Positions 36,549 through 46,016 of a DNA stretch of 64,000 bases are shown in pieces. The notes under the pieces are model-generated. The model was not told where the DNA came from. It saw nothing but the letters and a program-made list of their open reading frames with translations, and searched no databases. This DNA comes from Pedobacter insulae. GTDB lineage: Bacteria > Bacteroidota > Bacteroidia > Sphingobacteriales > Sphingobacteriaceae. The position numbers and the translations under genes were made by a program. The first letter of the stretch is position 1. The number at the start of each line of letters is the position of its first letter. The stretch is taken from assembly GCF_900113525.1 (NCBI RefSeq), contig NZ_FOPP01000005.1:186001-250000 (forward strand), given 5' to 3'.

Positions 36549-37625
36549 TCAAGATACTTTGTCAATCCCATAATATTTTCTTCGAAGCCAAAAGGCAACA
36601 TTCACTAGTGCAATCAGCGCGGGGACTTCTACCAATGGACCTATTACGCCCACAAAGGCTTGCCCGCTATTGATGCCAAAAACCCCGATAGCCACGGCTA
36701 TTGCCAGTTCAAAGTTATTTCCTGCCGCTGTGAACGCGATTGAAGCACTCTGCGAATAATCAGCACCCATTTTCTTTCCTGCAAAAAAACTGACAATGAA
36801 CATCATAGCAAAGTAGATAAGCAGTGGAATAGCGATGCGGATTACATCAAATGGTATTTGCACGATCAATTCACCTTTCAAACTGAACATGACTACAATG
36901 GTAAATAAAAGCGCAATAAGTGTTATAGGCGAAATAAATGAAATATATTTTTCCTGGAACCATTTTTCACCCTTGAGCTTAATAAGGCCATATCGGCTAA
37001 TCAGCCCGGCGGCAAAAGGCACACCAAGGTAAAGACCTACGCTTTTTGCAATTTCCGCTATGGTAATGTTCACCGATATACCATTAATCCCGAACAGGGG
37101 AGGAAGCACTGTTATAAAAAGGTAGGCATACACACTGTACAGGAGTACCTGGAAAATGCTATTAAGGGCAATAAGACCTGCTGCATATTCCCTGTTGCCC
37201 TCTGCAAGTTCATTCCATACCACCACCATGGCGATACAACGGGCTAGGCCAATAAGGATCAATCCAATCATGTATTGAGGATGATTGTGTAAAAATATGA
37301 TAGAAAGCACAAACATAAGTACAGGACCAATAACCCAATTTAGGAAGAGTGAAGTGCCGAGAACTTTAGTATTTCGAAATACTTCACCCATTTTTTCATA
37401 TTTGACTTTAGCCAGGGGTGGATACATCATCAGAATCAGTCCGACGGCGAGCGGAACATTGGTTGTACCGCTTGAAAATGAATTGATAAAGCCTGCCGAA
37501 GAAGGAATAAAATAACCTATTCCTACACCTAAAGCCATTGCCAAGACTATCCATAAGGTCAGATAACGGTCTAAAAAACTGAGCTTCTTACGTTCAGCAG
37601 CTGGTGCACAATTATTTGATGACAT
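36549..37625 (-). CDS. arsB: Arsenite efflux permease, ACR3 type
   Basis: 358 residues, about 10 membrane segments. ACR3 signatures: [62 protein letters not shown] (conserved Cys130) and [20 protein letters not shown]. It exports arsenite (and possibly antimonite) across the inner membrane using the membrane potential. It is the last gene of the arsenic operon, 2 bp after arsC, which makes its substrate. ACR3 and ArsB are different families sharing a gene name. Confidence 0.95.
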   Translation of the reverse strand: MSSNNCAPAAERKKLSFLDRYLTLWIVLAMALGVGIGYFIPSSAGFINSFSSGTTNVPLAVGLILMMYPPLAKVKYEKMGEVFRNTKVLGTSLFLNWVIGPVLMFVLSIIFLHNHPQYMIGLILIGLARCIAMVVVWNELAEGNREYAAGLIALNSIFQVLLYSVYAYLFITVLPPLFGINGISVNITIAEIAKSVGLYLGVPFAAGLISRYGLIKLKGEKWFQEKYISFISPITLIALLFTIVVMFSLKGELIVQIPFDVIRIAIPLLIYFAMMFIVSFFAGKKMGADYSQSASIAFTAAGNNFELAIAVAIGVFGINSGQAFVGVIGPLVEVPALIALVNVAFWLRRKYYGIDKVS

Positions 37626-37627
37626 GG

Positions 37628-38236
37628 CTAGTTAATTTGCGAAAATACATAACACATTTCAGTTGCAATCTGCCTACTTCTTTCCTGATATTTTTCGGCC
37701 TGTTGGGGGGTATTATCAAATGATTTCGGATCATCAAAGGTTATTGGAATACGCTTTTCAGCTCCTGCTATGAAAGGACAGCCTCCATCAGCCTGGGAAC
37801 AGGTCATAACGGCTGCAAATTCGCTTGTGGGGTTAAATTTGTCGTCATAAGTTTTGGAGAAGCCGATGACAGGATGCTGATTGTCGCTATATTTTATGGC
37901 ATACACGGGATTGTTTCCTTCACTGATGGCCTGAATATTAAATCCCGATTGTTTCAACGTTTCGGCAACCACAGGAAACAACGCGGTTGCCTCTGTCCCA
38001 CCTGAGTAACAAAAAATACTGTTAATTCCGTAATAGGCAGCAGCAGCCTGTGCCCATGCCTGGGATAGGTGGCTTCTGCGGGAATTATGCGTGCAAATGA
38101 AATTGATATTTACTTCCTGCATGTTGGTTATTTTCTCTTGTACAAAATCTATCAATGGCTGTAATGCTGCTTTACGTTCGTCACTAACATTTTGCGGTTG
38201 TAACTGCTTAATTGTTTCCGATAATGGTTGATACAT
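37628..38236 (-). CDS. arsC: Arsenate reductase, low-molecular-weight phosphatase family
   Basis: 202 residues from the ATG at 38236, 10 bp after chrA; a longer frame would run through chrA. The LMW-PTP P-loop CX5R is [14 protein letters not shown] (C48, R54), and further cysteines in [13 protein letters not shown] can form the redox relay of thioredoxin-coupled arsenate reductases. The N-terminal ~40 residues are a helical extension common in the Bacteroidota form. It reduces arsenate to arsenite for export by ACR3. Confidence 0.9.
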   Translation of the reverse strand: MYQPLSETIKQLQPQNVSDERKAALQPLIDFVQEKITNMQEVNINFICTHNSRRSHLSQAWAQAAAAYYGINSIFCYSGGTEATALFPVVAETLKQSGFNIQAISEGNNPVYAIKYSDNQHPVIGFSKTYDDKFNPTSEFAAVMTCSQADGGCPFIAGAEKRIPITFDDPKSFDNTPQQAEKYQERSRQIATEMCYVFSQIN

Positions 38237-38246
38237 ATTATTATAT

Positions 38247-39377
38247 TTAAAATTGATACAATACGAAGCCCAATATTGCCCCACCCAAAACGATGAATGC
38301 GCTATTGATCTTTTTGAACCTGAATACCACGAAAGCACTTGTCATCGCAATCGCTATCGTCCGCCAATCGGTAATGGTTTCTTTACCCATTTGAAAGCAC
38401 ACAGCTACTATAATGGCTATTGATGCCACATTTACCGCATCAAGGAAAGCGGAGAGCCAGCCAGATTGACGCATCCTTTTCATTAATGGATTAATTAAAG
38501 CGACCAATACAAATGAGGGAAGAAAAATGGCGATGGTGGATAATACGGCTCCAGAAACGCCATTGATTTGGTAACCGATAAAGGTTACTGACGAAAAAAC
38601 CGGCCCAGGCGTAAACTGGCCTACCGCAATAGCATCCATTAACTGCTGCCTTGTGAGTAAACCAGTTGATACCAGTTCGGTATCTAAAAAAGCGAAGAGC
38701 ACATAACCGCTTCCATAAAGAATAGCACCAATTTTCAAAAAAATCCAGAACAGGCGGAGATTGCTTTCCGAAAAGAAATTTGTGATGCCAATTTGCAGCA
38801 ACACAAAAGCAGCAATACTTTGCAAGGAGTTTGTCCTTCGGCTTTTAACATAAAATAACAAAATAGCTAATACTCCCGCACCAAACATTAAAAAAATCTC
38901 ATTCATACTAAACAAAGACAGGACCAAGACAACAATTCCCATAATTGCCAGGAATGTTGATTTGACTGATTTCCGTGCTAATGGGAAAACTGCTCCGATA
39001 ATGATCGCAATAATGGCGGGTTTAATTCCATAAATAAAGGGCTGCAGCAGGGGTAGTTTTCCGTATTGGTGATAAAAGAAGGCCAATATACCTGTTATGA
39101 AAACCGCAGGTAGAATAAAACATAAACCCGCAGCCAATAAACCTCTCCAGCCGCCTTTATCGTAACCAATATGTATCGCCATTTCGGTGCTATTGGGCCC
39201 GGGGATAAGATTGGTAGCTCCCAGCAGATCCAGAAAGTGCTGCTCGCTCATCCAATTTCTTTTTATTACCACTTCCTGTTGCATCATGGCTATGTGAGCT
39301 ACCGGTCCACCAAAACCAATGAAGCCAAGCTTCAGGAACAACTGGATGATTTCTTTTATATTGACTTTAACTGGCAT
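38247..39377 (-). CDS. chrA: Chromate transporter, ChrA (CHR) family
   Basis: 376 residues in two homologous halves. The first has the family signature LFLKLGFIGFGGPVAHIAMMQQEVV and LGATNLIPGPNSTEMAIHIGY; the second has FLKIGAILYGSGYVLFAFLDTELV and MDAIAVGQFTPGPVFSSVTFIGY. CHR proteins export chromate or related oxyanions. It lies inside the arsenic operon, overlapping doxX by 11 bp and preceding arsC by 10 bp. Confidence 0.92.
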   Translation of the reverse strand: MPVKVNIKEIIQLFLKLGFIGFGGPVAHIAMMQQEVVIKRNWMSEQHFLDLLGATNLIPGPNSTEMAIHIGYDKGGWRGLLAAGLCFILPAVFITGILAFFYHQYGKLPLLQPFIYGIKPAIIAIIIGAVFPLARKSVKSTFLAIMGIVVLVLSLFSMNEIFLMFGAGVLAILLFYVKSRRTNSLQSIAAFVLLQIGITNFFSESNLRLFWIFLKIGAILYGSGYVLFAFLDTELVSTGLLTRQQLMDAIAVGQFTPGPVFSSVTFIGYQINGVSGAVLSTIAIFLPSFVLVALINPLMKRMRQSGWLSAFLDAVNVASIAIIVAVCFQMGKETITDWRTIAIAMTSAFVVFRFKKINSAFIVLGGAILGFVLYQF

Positions 39378-39798
39378 TATTTGTCAACTTTTTATCCAAT
39401 GACCAGGAGCCACCACCTTTAACCAATAAAAATAAGCTCCCCAAAAGCATGGCCCAATCGGTACGGCTTCCGTGCAGCATTTCCCAAAATCCCTGATTGG
39501 CCAATAAATCTGCTTTAGTAGTGGAAATTGCAACCAGCATAATGATGATTAGCGGAATGCTCATTAATCGGGTAAGCAGACCGAGTAAGACACAAGCTCC
39601 GCAAATAATTTCGGATACGCCCACAAAATCTCCCAGAAATTCAGGAAATGGCAATCCGATTTTCTCAAATCTGCCTGCACCCCTTAACGCGGGAAATAAA
39701 AATTTCTGGATACCTTCTGAAAGGAAAACTGCGCCCACCATTAAACGTATGAGGATGGTGGTTTTCGAATGACCTGTAGCAATGAGCCTAGAAAACAT
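39367..39798 (-). CDS. DoxX-family membrane protein
   Basis: 143 residues with four predicted membrane helices and DoxX hallmarks (IRLMVGAVFLSEGIQKFLFP, FVGVSEIICGACVLLGLLTRLMSIPL). DoxX-like proteins are membrane subunits linked to redox processes; role in metal resistance is unknown. It lies between the DUF6428 and chrA genes with an 11-bp overlap to chrA. Confidence 0.88.
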   Translation of the reverse strand: MFSRLIATGHSKTTILIRLMVGAVFLSEGIQKFLFPALRGAGRFEKIGLPFPEFLGDFVGVSEIICGACVLLGLLTRLMSIPLIIIMLVAISTTKADLLANQGFWEMLHGSRTDWAMLLGSLFLLVKGGGSWSLDKKLTNNAS

Positions 39799-39810
39799 AA
39801 AGAATCAATC

Positions 39811-40278
39811 TTAGCAACATCCGCCCCCAGGCGTACAAACATTATTTACAGGCAGTTCCGACAAACTTTTCTTTAGTTTTTCTGATGGAATGCCACAAGC
39901 ATCGTTAGCCAGGCACGCGGTAGTTTTGTTCTTCAATATAAAATGATTTCCGTTAAAATCCAAGTCATATTTGCCAATAGTGCCGTTTTGGTATTCCACT
40001 TCTATTTCGGCATCTTCCATTCCCAGTACTTTTTCTGAAAGCTTGATAATGTTCAACAATTTTCCTGCTTTTAGTCGGTGTTCAAAATCATTGGCATCCC
40101 ATAACTGGAAGTTGGCTACCTTTTCATGGCGCACTGTTCCGCCGCAGTCGATAAAATCCTTAGTAATTATCCCTACTTCTGTTATGTGGAAATGTTCAGG
40201 TACGAAACCCCCATTTTCGAGTTTAAAATTTACACTTTCGGCGCTGGTAAGGATCTCTTTAATTTCAGATAGTTTCAT
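39811..40278 (-). CDS. DUF6428-family protein of the arsenic operon
   Basis: 155 residues, no signal peptide. LENGGFVPEHFHITEVGIITKDFIDCGG and FQLWDANDFEHRLKAGKLLNIIKLSEKVLG match DUF6428, commonly found in Bacteroidota arsenic operons. The C-terminus is cysteine-rich (ACLANDACGIPSEK..., VNNVCTPGGGCC), which suggests binding of As(III) or another soft metal; that is inference. It is the first gene after arsR, with its own candidate operator upstream. Confidence 0.82.
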   Translation of the reverse strand: MKLSEIKEILTSAESVNFKLENGGFVPEHFHITEVGIITKDFIDCGGTVRHEKVANFQLWDANDFEHRLKAGKLLNIIKLSEKVLGMEDAEIEVEYQNGTIGKYDLDFNGNHFILKNKTTACLANDACGIPSEKLKKSLSELPVNNVCTPGGGCC

Positions 40279-40299
40279 AATTTCAGGTTTTAAAGTATT

Positions 40300-40315
40300 A
40301 TTGCAATTTAACGAT
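40300..40315. promoter_or_regulatory. Second candidate ArsR operator
   Basis: ATTGCAATTTAACGAT matches the operator at 40674-40689 in 14 of 16 positions. It lies 22 bp upstream of the DUF6428 start codon, in the 56-bp gap after arsR, so the resistance genes may have their own ArsR-controlled promoter. Confidence 0.45.
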
Positions 40316-40334
40316 TGAATGATTTAAAAAAGGG

Positions 40335-40664
40335 TCAGCAACAGTCTGTTGCCCCTTTATAGGAACTCAGAAACTCTCCCAAGATTTCTCCCAATAGGCT
40401 CCATGTTTTAGGGTTGATGCAATAACAAACACTCACTCCCTCAATGGTACCTTGTATAATTCCACTTGTTTTGAGTTCTTTTAGATGTTGTGAAATTGTG
40501 GCCTGGGCCAGTCCAAGTTCATCGACCAGATCACCGCAGATGCAGGAGTTGGAGATGATAATCCTTTGCAGGATGGCAATACGGGCAGGGTGCGCAATTG
40601 CTTTTAGCAAAGTTGAAAGCTGGTTCTGCTCGTCGGTGAATATTTCTGATCTTGTAAGTCCCAT
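40335..40664 (-). CDS. arsR: ArsR-family metalloregulator
   Basis: 109 residues, winged helix-turn-helix. LSTLLKAIAHPARIAILQRI leads into the SNSCICGDLVDELGLAQATISQHLKELK recognition region. The CxC at the start of this helix is where classical As(III) sensors have their ligands, and a C-terminal CC is also present. It should repress the operon and release DNA on arsenite binding. An operator overlaps its own -7 box. Confidence 0.92.
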   Translation of the reverse strand: MGLTRSEIFTDEQNQLSTLLKAIAHPARIAILQRIIISNSCICGDLVDELGLAQATISQHLKELKTSGIIQGTIEGVSVCYCINPKTWSLLGEILGEFLSSYKGATDCC

Positions 40665-40673
40665 AACTTGTAT

Positions 40674-40709
40674 ATTGCAATATTACGATATATAGTTAAT
40701 AGTGCAAAA
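40674..40709 (-). promoter_or_regulatory. arsR promoter with overlapping near-palindromic operator
   Basis: On the - strand: -33 TTTTGC (40704-40709), 18-bp spacer, -7 TAATATTG (40678-40685, one mismatch to TAnnTTTG). The 16-mer at 40674-40689 (ATTGCAATATTACGAT) is self-complementary at 12 of 16 positions and covers the -7 box, as expected for a repressor site. Confidence 0.55.
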
Positions 40710-40806
40710 TAAATTTGAATTTTTATTTGGACGAATGGATTTTAACTAAACTATTCTCATGAAAAGACTAATTACTAACGTAGTTCGGGATATAGAATTG
40801 CCGAAC

Positions 40807-40862
40807 GTCATTTCTAAAAATGACCTCTGTCATTATTAAATAGCTAATATTCAACAAATTTG
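40807..40862 (+). promoter_or_regulatory. adhP upstream region with overlapping dyads and a -7-like box
   Basis: GTCATTTCTAAAAATGAC (40807-40824) is a 7-bp-arm inverted repeat. AATGACCTCTGTCATT (40819-40834) is a perfect 6+4+6 palindrome that shares its left half; its TGA-N6-TCA core has the spacing of Crp/Fnr-family sites. A -7-like CAAATTTG (one mismatch) lies at 40855-40862. The first dyad recurs at 46017-46034. Confidence 0.45.
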
Positions 40863-40880
40863 ACAAATAAAACAATTGCC

Positions 40881-41915
40881 ATGATACCAAAAACGATGAA
40901 AGCTGCTGTACTCCATGAGTTCGGTAAACCATTAAAGATCGAAGAAGTAGAAGTTAAAATGCCTGGCGAAAAGCAGGTCCTGATCAAAGTTATTGCCAGC
41001 GGGGTATGCCATACCGACCTACATGCCTGCATGGGCGATTGGCCAATAAAGCCAAAACTTCCGCTTATCCCAGGCCATGAGGCAGTGGGTTATGTAGTTG
41101 CATTGGGGCCTGGCGTTGAAAATGTGAAGGAAGGAGATATTGTGGGTGCTCCATGGCTTTTTAGTGCATGTGGTTGCTGTGAGTACTGCATTACAGGCTG
41201 GGAAACTTTATGCGAAAGCCAACAGAACGGTGGATATAGTGTGGATGGCGGCTATGCCGAATATGTAGTTGCAGACGCCCGGTATGTAGCAAGGTTTCCT
41301 GCTGGGATTAATTTTTCGGAAATGGCACCGATTACCTGCGCAGGGGTGACGGTTTACAAGGGTCTAAAAGAAACGGAGGCGAAACCGGGAGAATGGGTAG
41401 CCATTTCGGGAATAGGCGGACTTGGCCATCTTGCGGTCCAATATGCAAAAGCAATGGGGATGCACGTAGCCGCAATAGATGTTTCTGATGAAAAGCTGGA
41501 ACTGGCCAAAAAACTTGGAGCCGATCTAACGATAAATGCAATGCAGAATGATCCGGGTCTTTTTCTTAAAGAAAAAACTGGCGGTATGCATGGTGTGCTG
41601 GTAACTGCGGTATCACCGATAGCCTTCAAACAAGCACTTACAGCACTTAGAAGAAAAGGAACGATTTCATTGAACGGACTGCCCTCAGGAAGTTTTGATC
41701 TACCGATTTTCGAAACCGTACTGAATCGTTACACAGTGAGGGGGTCTATTGTGGGTACGAGAAAAGATATGCAGGAAGCCATAGGTTTTGCAGTCGACGG
41801 CAAGGTTAAGGCAACTGTTCATACAGCCAAGCTCGAAGATATTAACGAGGTGCTTGAACAGATGAAAAAGGGAGAAATAGAAGGACGGATTGTACTTCAG
41901 ATCGCCCAACCATAA
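40881..41915 (+). CDS. adhP: Zinc-dependent alcohol dehydrogenase (AdhP type)
   Basis: 344 residues from the ATG at 40881; ATG 40896 (MKAAVL) is also plausible. Catalytic-zinc motifs: [12 protein letters not shown] and [15 protein letters not shown]. The structural-zinc lobe has the cysteines [16 protein letters not shown]. Rossmann [17 protein letters not shown] and an Asp (AIDVSDEK) indicate NAD(H) use. It should interconvert ethanol or other primary alcohols and aldehydes. It begins a run with a universal stress gene (18 bp) and an MBL gene. Confidence 0.92.
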   Translation: MIPKTMKAAVLHEFGKPLKIEEVEVKMPGEKQVLIKVIASGVCHTDLHACMGDWPIKPKLPLIPGHEAVGYVVALGPGVENVKEGDIVGAPWLFSACGCCEYCITGWETLCESQQNGGYSVDGGYAEYVVADARYVARFPAGINFSEMAPITCAGVTVYKGLKETEAKPGEWVAISGIGGLGHLAVQYAKAMGMHVAAIDVSDEKLELAKKLGADLTINAMQNDPGLFLKEKTGGMHGVLVTAVSPIAFKQALTALRRKGTISLNGLPSGSFDLPIFETVLNRYTVRGSIVGTRKDMQEAIGFAVDGKVKATVHTAKLEDINEVLEQMKKGEIEGRIVLQIAQP

Positions 41916-41933
41916 ACCATTAAACTCAAGATT

Positions 41934-42809
41934 ATGAAGAATATTTTAGTAGCCACCGATTTTTCAGCGCCAGCAGAAAACGCTGCTCATTACGCCATTA
42001 AACTTGCAAAGAAGCTGGAGGCAGGTGTGACCTTGTGCAATGCCTTTAAGGTTCCTGCTGATGCGCCCATGGCAGCACAGGTTGCCTGGCCGTTGGTTGA
42101 TGAAGCCGACCTAGCGTCGGAATCTGAGGGTAGTCTAAGCGAGCTTGTCAGCAAACTACAAAGCGCAAATAGTGATGAATCAGATAGTTACTCTTCGGAT
42201 CTTGTATTCGAAAGTGAAAAGGGCAAGGTGTGTGACGTAGTAGCCGAGGTGGTAAAGCGCAAAAAAATCGATCTGGTGGTGATGGGAATGGCTGGTGCTG
42301 GGCAGTTCGTACAGTGGGTATTGGGGAGCAACAGTAAGCAAATGATAGATGATGCAGATTTCCCCGTACTCTACGTACCCTATTCTGCTAAATTCCGGAA
42401 CATTACAAAAATTGCCTTTACCACCGATTTGTCGAGTGATGACGTCGAACCTTTACAATTTCTATGCGCTATGGCAAAAGATCTGGAAGCGGAAATCGTG
42501 GTATACAATATCACTAGTTTTGAAAGGCAAAAGCTGGTTGAGGACGAGGGGCGTGATAAGCTTTTTTTTAAAAATGTTGTCTCGAAGTTAGATTATGAAA
42601 AAATCAGCTATGAAAATATCTGGCATTCGGATTTGGATGAAGGATTTAGGTGGATCAGGAATAACAAGGAGATAGATATGATCGCTATGGTTCACCACCA
42701 ACACAGGCTGATCGATAAACTAGTAAATGGTAGTTACGCCCATAAGCTTTCAAGGTTTACGGAAATACCGTTGCTAATCTTTCAGCCATGCGAGAAGATC
42801 TATAAATGA
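41934..42809 (+). CDS. Universal stress protein, two UspA domains
   Basis: 291 residues. Domain 1 (~1-145) opens MKNILVATDFSAPAENAAHYAIKLAKKL and contains VVMGMAGAGQFVQWVLGSNSKQMI, close to the ATP-binding G-2x-G-9x-G-S/T pattern. Domain 2 (~155-290) opens KIAFTTDLSSDDVEPL and has a weaker motif. Cytoplasmic; probably a stress or energy-limitation factor. It follows adhP by 18 bp and precedes the MBL gene by 54 bp. Confidence 0.9.
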   Translation: MKNILVATDFSAPAENAAHYAIKLAKKLEAGVTLCNAFKVPADAPMAAQVAWPLVDEADLASESEGSLSELVSKLQSANSDESDSYSSDLVFESEKGKVCDVVAEVVKRKKIDLVVMGMAGAGQFVQWVLGSNSKQMIDDADFPVLYVPYSAKFRNITKIAFTTDLSSDDVEPLQFLCAMAKDLEAEIVVYNITSFERQKLVEDEGRDKLFFKNVVSKLDYEKISYENIWHSDLDEGFRWIRNNKEIDMIAMVHHQHRLIDKLVNGSYAHKLSRFTEIPLLIFQPCEKIYK

Positions 42810-42863
42810 TATGAGGTCTCGCCAGTTCCTTAGCTAAACTGAGCCAATTTTAACGAAAAAATA

Positions 42864-44261
42864 ATGAAAGCAGTAATTCTTGAATCGCTGGGTGCCGCAG
42901 AAACGGTAACAGGCTCTAAACACCTGCTCAGAACACCTGAAGTGGATATATTAATAGACTGCGGTCTTTTTCAAGGCATGAAATCCCTGCGAGAACAAAA
43001 CTGGGTCCCTCTAGGAACTGATGCCCACATGATTGATGTGATGCTATTGACCCACGCTCACCTTGATCATTGTGGATATATTCCGTTGTTGGTAAAATAT
43101 GGATTTAAGGGGAAAATCTATATGTCGAAGCCCACCATGGAGCTGGCACAGTTAATATTGCTTGATAGCGCCAAGTTACAGGAAGAAGAAGCTGAAAATG
43201 CCAATAGGCACAATTACACCAGACATAAACCAGCAAAACCCCTATATACAGTAGGGGAGGCAAAGGCTTCTTTCAGGTATTTTGTTGAAATTCAAGAAAA
43301 TATACCCTTCAAGCTCAGCGAAAACTGTTGGTGTACCTTTAGATTAGCTGGTCACATTCTTGGCGCATGTTCGATCCTGATTGACTGTTATGGTAAAAAG
43401 ATCTTGTTTTCAGGCGATATTGGTAAAAGCCATAGCGAAATATTACCTGCACCAGATTATTTTACTCAGGCTGATTACGTAATCATGGAATCGACTTACG
43501 GGGACAGGTTGCATGGAGAGCTCGATGCGTATAGTGAAATAGCCACTCACATCAACCATACGATAGATAATGGCGGAAATGTGATCATTCCCAGCTTTGC
43601 GGTGGGAAGGGCGCAGGAACTGTTGTACATTCTTCATGTGCTCAAAGCACAGGGACGGATCGCAAATGATATTCCAGTTATTTTAGATAGTCCGATGAGC
43701 GCTGCTGCTACAGAAATCTCAACCCGATTTGCTGATGATTATCTAAAGGTTGGTCAATCGGAATGGACACAACTTTTGGATCATGTCAGGATCAATAAAG
43801 AATATAGTGGCACAGCACGCCTGGTTAACGACAGAAGAAGCAAAATTATTGTAGCTGCAAGTGGAATGCTAACGGGAGGAAGGGTGCTGGAATATCTGAA
43901 GCACGATATTGGCAAGGCGACTTCAACGATATTGTTGATTGGTTTTCAGGCTGAGGGTACGCGCGGAAGGTCATTGCTGAACCAAGCACACGAACTAAAG
44001 ATACATGGAAAATATTATCAGGTCAAAGCAAAAACAGTAGAGGTATTAGGCTTATCTGCACATGCGGATCAATCTGGATTGCTCACCTGGCTGAGAAAAA
44101 TAAATGGATTTCCCAAACTGGTTATGCTGGTACATGGAGAACCCTGTGCATTGGAAGCTCTTAGGGTGAAGATTAATTATGAATTGAATATCGATGTTAA
44201 AATAATGAAGCAACACCAACAGGTAATTTTATTTTCTCCTGAAGATATTGACGGACTTTAG
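42864..44261 (+). CDS. Beta-CASP metallo-beta-lactamase-fold RNase-like protein
   Basis: 465 residues. MBL motif 2 is LLTHAHLDHCGY (H64, H66, D68, H69); later motifs are RLAGHILGAC and LFSGDIG. The beta-CASP part has VIMESTYGDRLH, NGGNVIIPSFAVGRAQELLYIL, IPVILDSPMS and the zinc-dependent RNA-specificity end VLGLSAHADQSGLLTWL. The family includes RNases (RNase J/CPSF-like). In stress islands these genes often accompany universal stress genes; the RNA target is unknown. Confidence 0.9.
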   Translation: MKAVILESLGAAETVTGSKHLLRTPEVDILIDCGLFQGMKSLREQNWVPLGTDAHMIDVMLLTHAHLDHCGYIPLLVKYGFKGKIYMSKPTMELAQLILLDSAKLQEEEAENANRHNYTRHKPAKPLYTVGEAKASFRYFVEIQENIPFKLSENCWCTFRLAGHILGACSILIDCYGKKILFSGDIGKSHSEILPAPDYFTQADYVIMESTYGDRLHGELDAYSEIATHINHTIDNGGNVIIPSFAVGRAQELLYILHVLKAQGRIANDIPVILDSPMSAAATEISTRFADDYLKVGQSEWTQLLDHVRINKEYSGTARLVNDRRSKIIVAASGMLTGGRVLEYLKHDIGKATSTILLIGFQAEGTRGRSLLNQAHELKIHGKYYQVKAKTVEVLGLSAHADQSGLLTWLRKINGFPKLVMLVHGEPCALEALRVKINYELNIDVKIMKQHQQVILFSPEDIDGL

Positions 44262-44293
44262 CAAATCCAACTGATGAGGGAATGCTTTTCCAT

Positions 44294-45070
44294 CTACTCG
44301 CCCAATATTCTGAGCCTTCGGAAACTCTGCCTTCTTTTCTCTGCATGTTTAGCAAGAGCTATTGCCTTGATATGCTGAAGGGCATCTTCAACAGAATCTG
44401 TAAAAAGTAATAGGTCAATATCTTCCTCTGAAATCATTTTGTCTTTGAGCATAGAGCTGAAAAGCGGTTGCAATGGTTCCCAAAATTTTGTGCCGAACAG
44501 GATAATAGGGAAGTCCAAGATTTTTTTTGTCTGAACAAGTGTGAGTGCCTCAAAAAATTCATCTAGCGTCCCTATTCCCCCCGGCATGATGATGAAGGCA
44601 TCAGAGTATTTGAACATCAGCACTTTTCGAACGAAGAAATATTTGCAGATGAACCATTTGTCAAGGTATGGATTTGGCTGTTGCTCTTTTGGCAGGCGAA
44701 TATTGCATCCAACTGATGCACCGGCGTTCTCTCTTGCGCCCCGATTGGCAGCTTCCATTATACCGGGACCGCCACCGGTGATCGTAGTGAAACCCAGTGC
44801 TGCAAGTCCAGAACCGATCTCTCTCGCACTTTCGTAATACGGCGAATCTTCCTTAATTCGGGCAGAACCAAACACTGCAACGCAAGGCCCCAAAAAGTGG
44901 AGCATTCTGAAACCTGAAATAAATTCGATAAGCACTTTAATGGCAAAAACCAGTTCTTTTAATCTGGACCGTGGGCCTTCCAAGAAAATTTTTTCGCTGT
45001 CCTTTAGAGGAGAGATTGCAGCGGCCGTTTTTAAATTCGACTGTTCTGCCAATGTTTCAGCTACTTTCAT
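44294..45070 (-). CDS. LOG-family protein (TIGR00730-type nucleotide 5'-monophosphate phosphoribohydrolase)
   Basis: 258 residues. Both LOG motifs are present: TGGGPGIMEAANRGA (98-112) and MPGGIGTLDEFFEAL (P163-E171). Characterised LOG proteins cleave the N-glycosidic bond of AMP or cytokinin nucleotides. An extra N-terminal ~60 residues precede the Rossmann fold (VAVFGSARI). Its start overlaps the stop of the upstream USP gene by 4 bp, implying co-translation. Convergent with the MBL gene. Confidence 0.9.
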   Translation of the reverse strand: MKVAETLAEQSNLKTAAAISPLKDSEKIFLEGPRSRLKELVFAIKVLIEFISGFRMLHFLGPCVAVFGSARIKEDSPYYESAREIGSGLAALGFTTITGGGPGIMEAANRGARENAGASVGCNIRLPKEQQPNPYLDKWFICKYFFVRKVLMFKYSDAFIIMPGGIGTLDEFFEALTLVQTKKILDFPIILFGTKFWEPLQPLFSSMLKDKMISEEDIDLLLFTDSVEDALQHIKAIALAKHAEKRRQSFRRLRILGE

Positions 45071-45957
45071 ATTGGCATTGGCTTAGATAAATCGTTTAAG
45101 AAATTCTGTGGGAAAATAACCATGGGGAGTTTCTGGTGGCGGATAAGCTTTGAAGTATGGGTGTCATTTAATAGCTTCCAGCCAAAAGAATGTGGATTGT
45201 GGGTAATTCCGATCATATCAGCTTGAATTGATCTAGTGAATTCATTCAAAGTTTTGACAACATTTCTCCCCTTAAGATTTGTAAATGTGATGTTTCCTTC
45301 TCCAAGCAAAGCAATGTGATGTCCGAATTTTTGTACTTTATCCTCTTCTATAAAGTCTGGAACGAATACTGGTTTTGATACATGACAAACATGGATTCTG
45401 AAGCCAAATGCTTTTGCATATGAGCGCATCAATCTGAGCGCGATGAGATCCTCATTCTTTAAATCTGTGGCAAATACAAAATCTTGGATTAAAAACCCCT
45501 TATGGTTTCTTGGCATAATTAGCATCGGGTAATGTATCTGTTTAAGCAATGGCTCAAAGTCGATTGCTGAAAAAATAAGTGGAAGAGATGTTTGGTGGAC
45601 ACCTATAACCAACATTTCAATCTGGATGGAACTATTTAGGTTTTTAAGTGTATGACCGATGGAATCAATAGAGGAATGGATGGTGATATTAGGCTTTTGT
45701 TCAACAACATTTCTGGTATTAATAAGCCTGCGCAGTCTTCTAGCTTCTTTTTTTAGGCCACTTTCGCTTGTTGAAGCAATGAGCGACGTATCGACCATTG
45801 TTCTTCCTTCTCCTTCCATTGAAAAGACTGCAAACGGAATAAGATAGGAGTTCAATAGCAGGATATCTGCTCTAAGTTGCAAGGCAATGTCTACGGAGGC
45901 GTTTGCGGCATTACGCGCTGCCTTTGAAAAGTCGGTAAGTACAATTATTGTTTTCAT
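45067..45957 (-). CDS. Universal stress protein, two-domain
   Basis: 296 residues from the ATG at 45957 (MKTIIVLTDFSKAARNAANASVDIALQL); an earlier ATG at 45990 lacks the family start. Domain 1 runs ~1-145, domain 2 ~155-290 (FVFATDLKNEDLIALRLMRSYAKAF). The glycine-rich ATP motif seen in the other USP is poorly kept (VIGVHQTSLPLIFSAIDFEPLL), so nucleotide binding is doubtful. It is the first gene of a two-gene unit with the LOG gene and faces the shared promoter motif. Confidence 0.87.
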   Translation of the reverse strand: MKTIIVLTDFSKAARNAANASVDIALQLRADILLLNSYLIPFAVFSMEGEGRTMVDTSLIASTSESGLKKEARRLRRLINTRNVVEQKPNITIHSSIDSIGHTLKNLNSSIQIEMLVIGVHQTSLPLIFSAIDFEPLLKQIHYPMLIMPRNHKGFLIQDFVFATDLKNEDLIALRLMRSYAKAFGFRIHVCHVSKPVFVPDFIEEDKVQKFGHHIALLGEGNITFTNLKGRNVVKTLNEFTRSIQADMIGITHNPHSFGWKLLNDTHTSKLIRHQKLPMVIFPQNFLNDLSKPMPI

Positions 45958-46016
45958 CTCTTTCGGTTTAACATTTGTGAAGTTCCACAAAGCTGTGTAT
46001 AGAAATTCTGATGACC

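Noticed and set aside
40759..40839. 26-codon frame before adhP
   Set aside because: It runs through the two overlapping dyads of the adhP upstream region, which are better explained as regulator sites.
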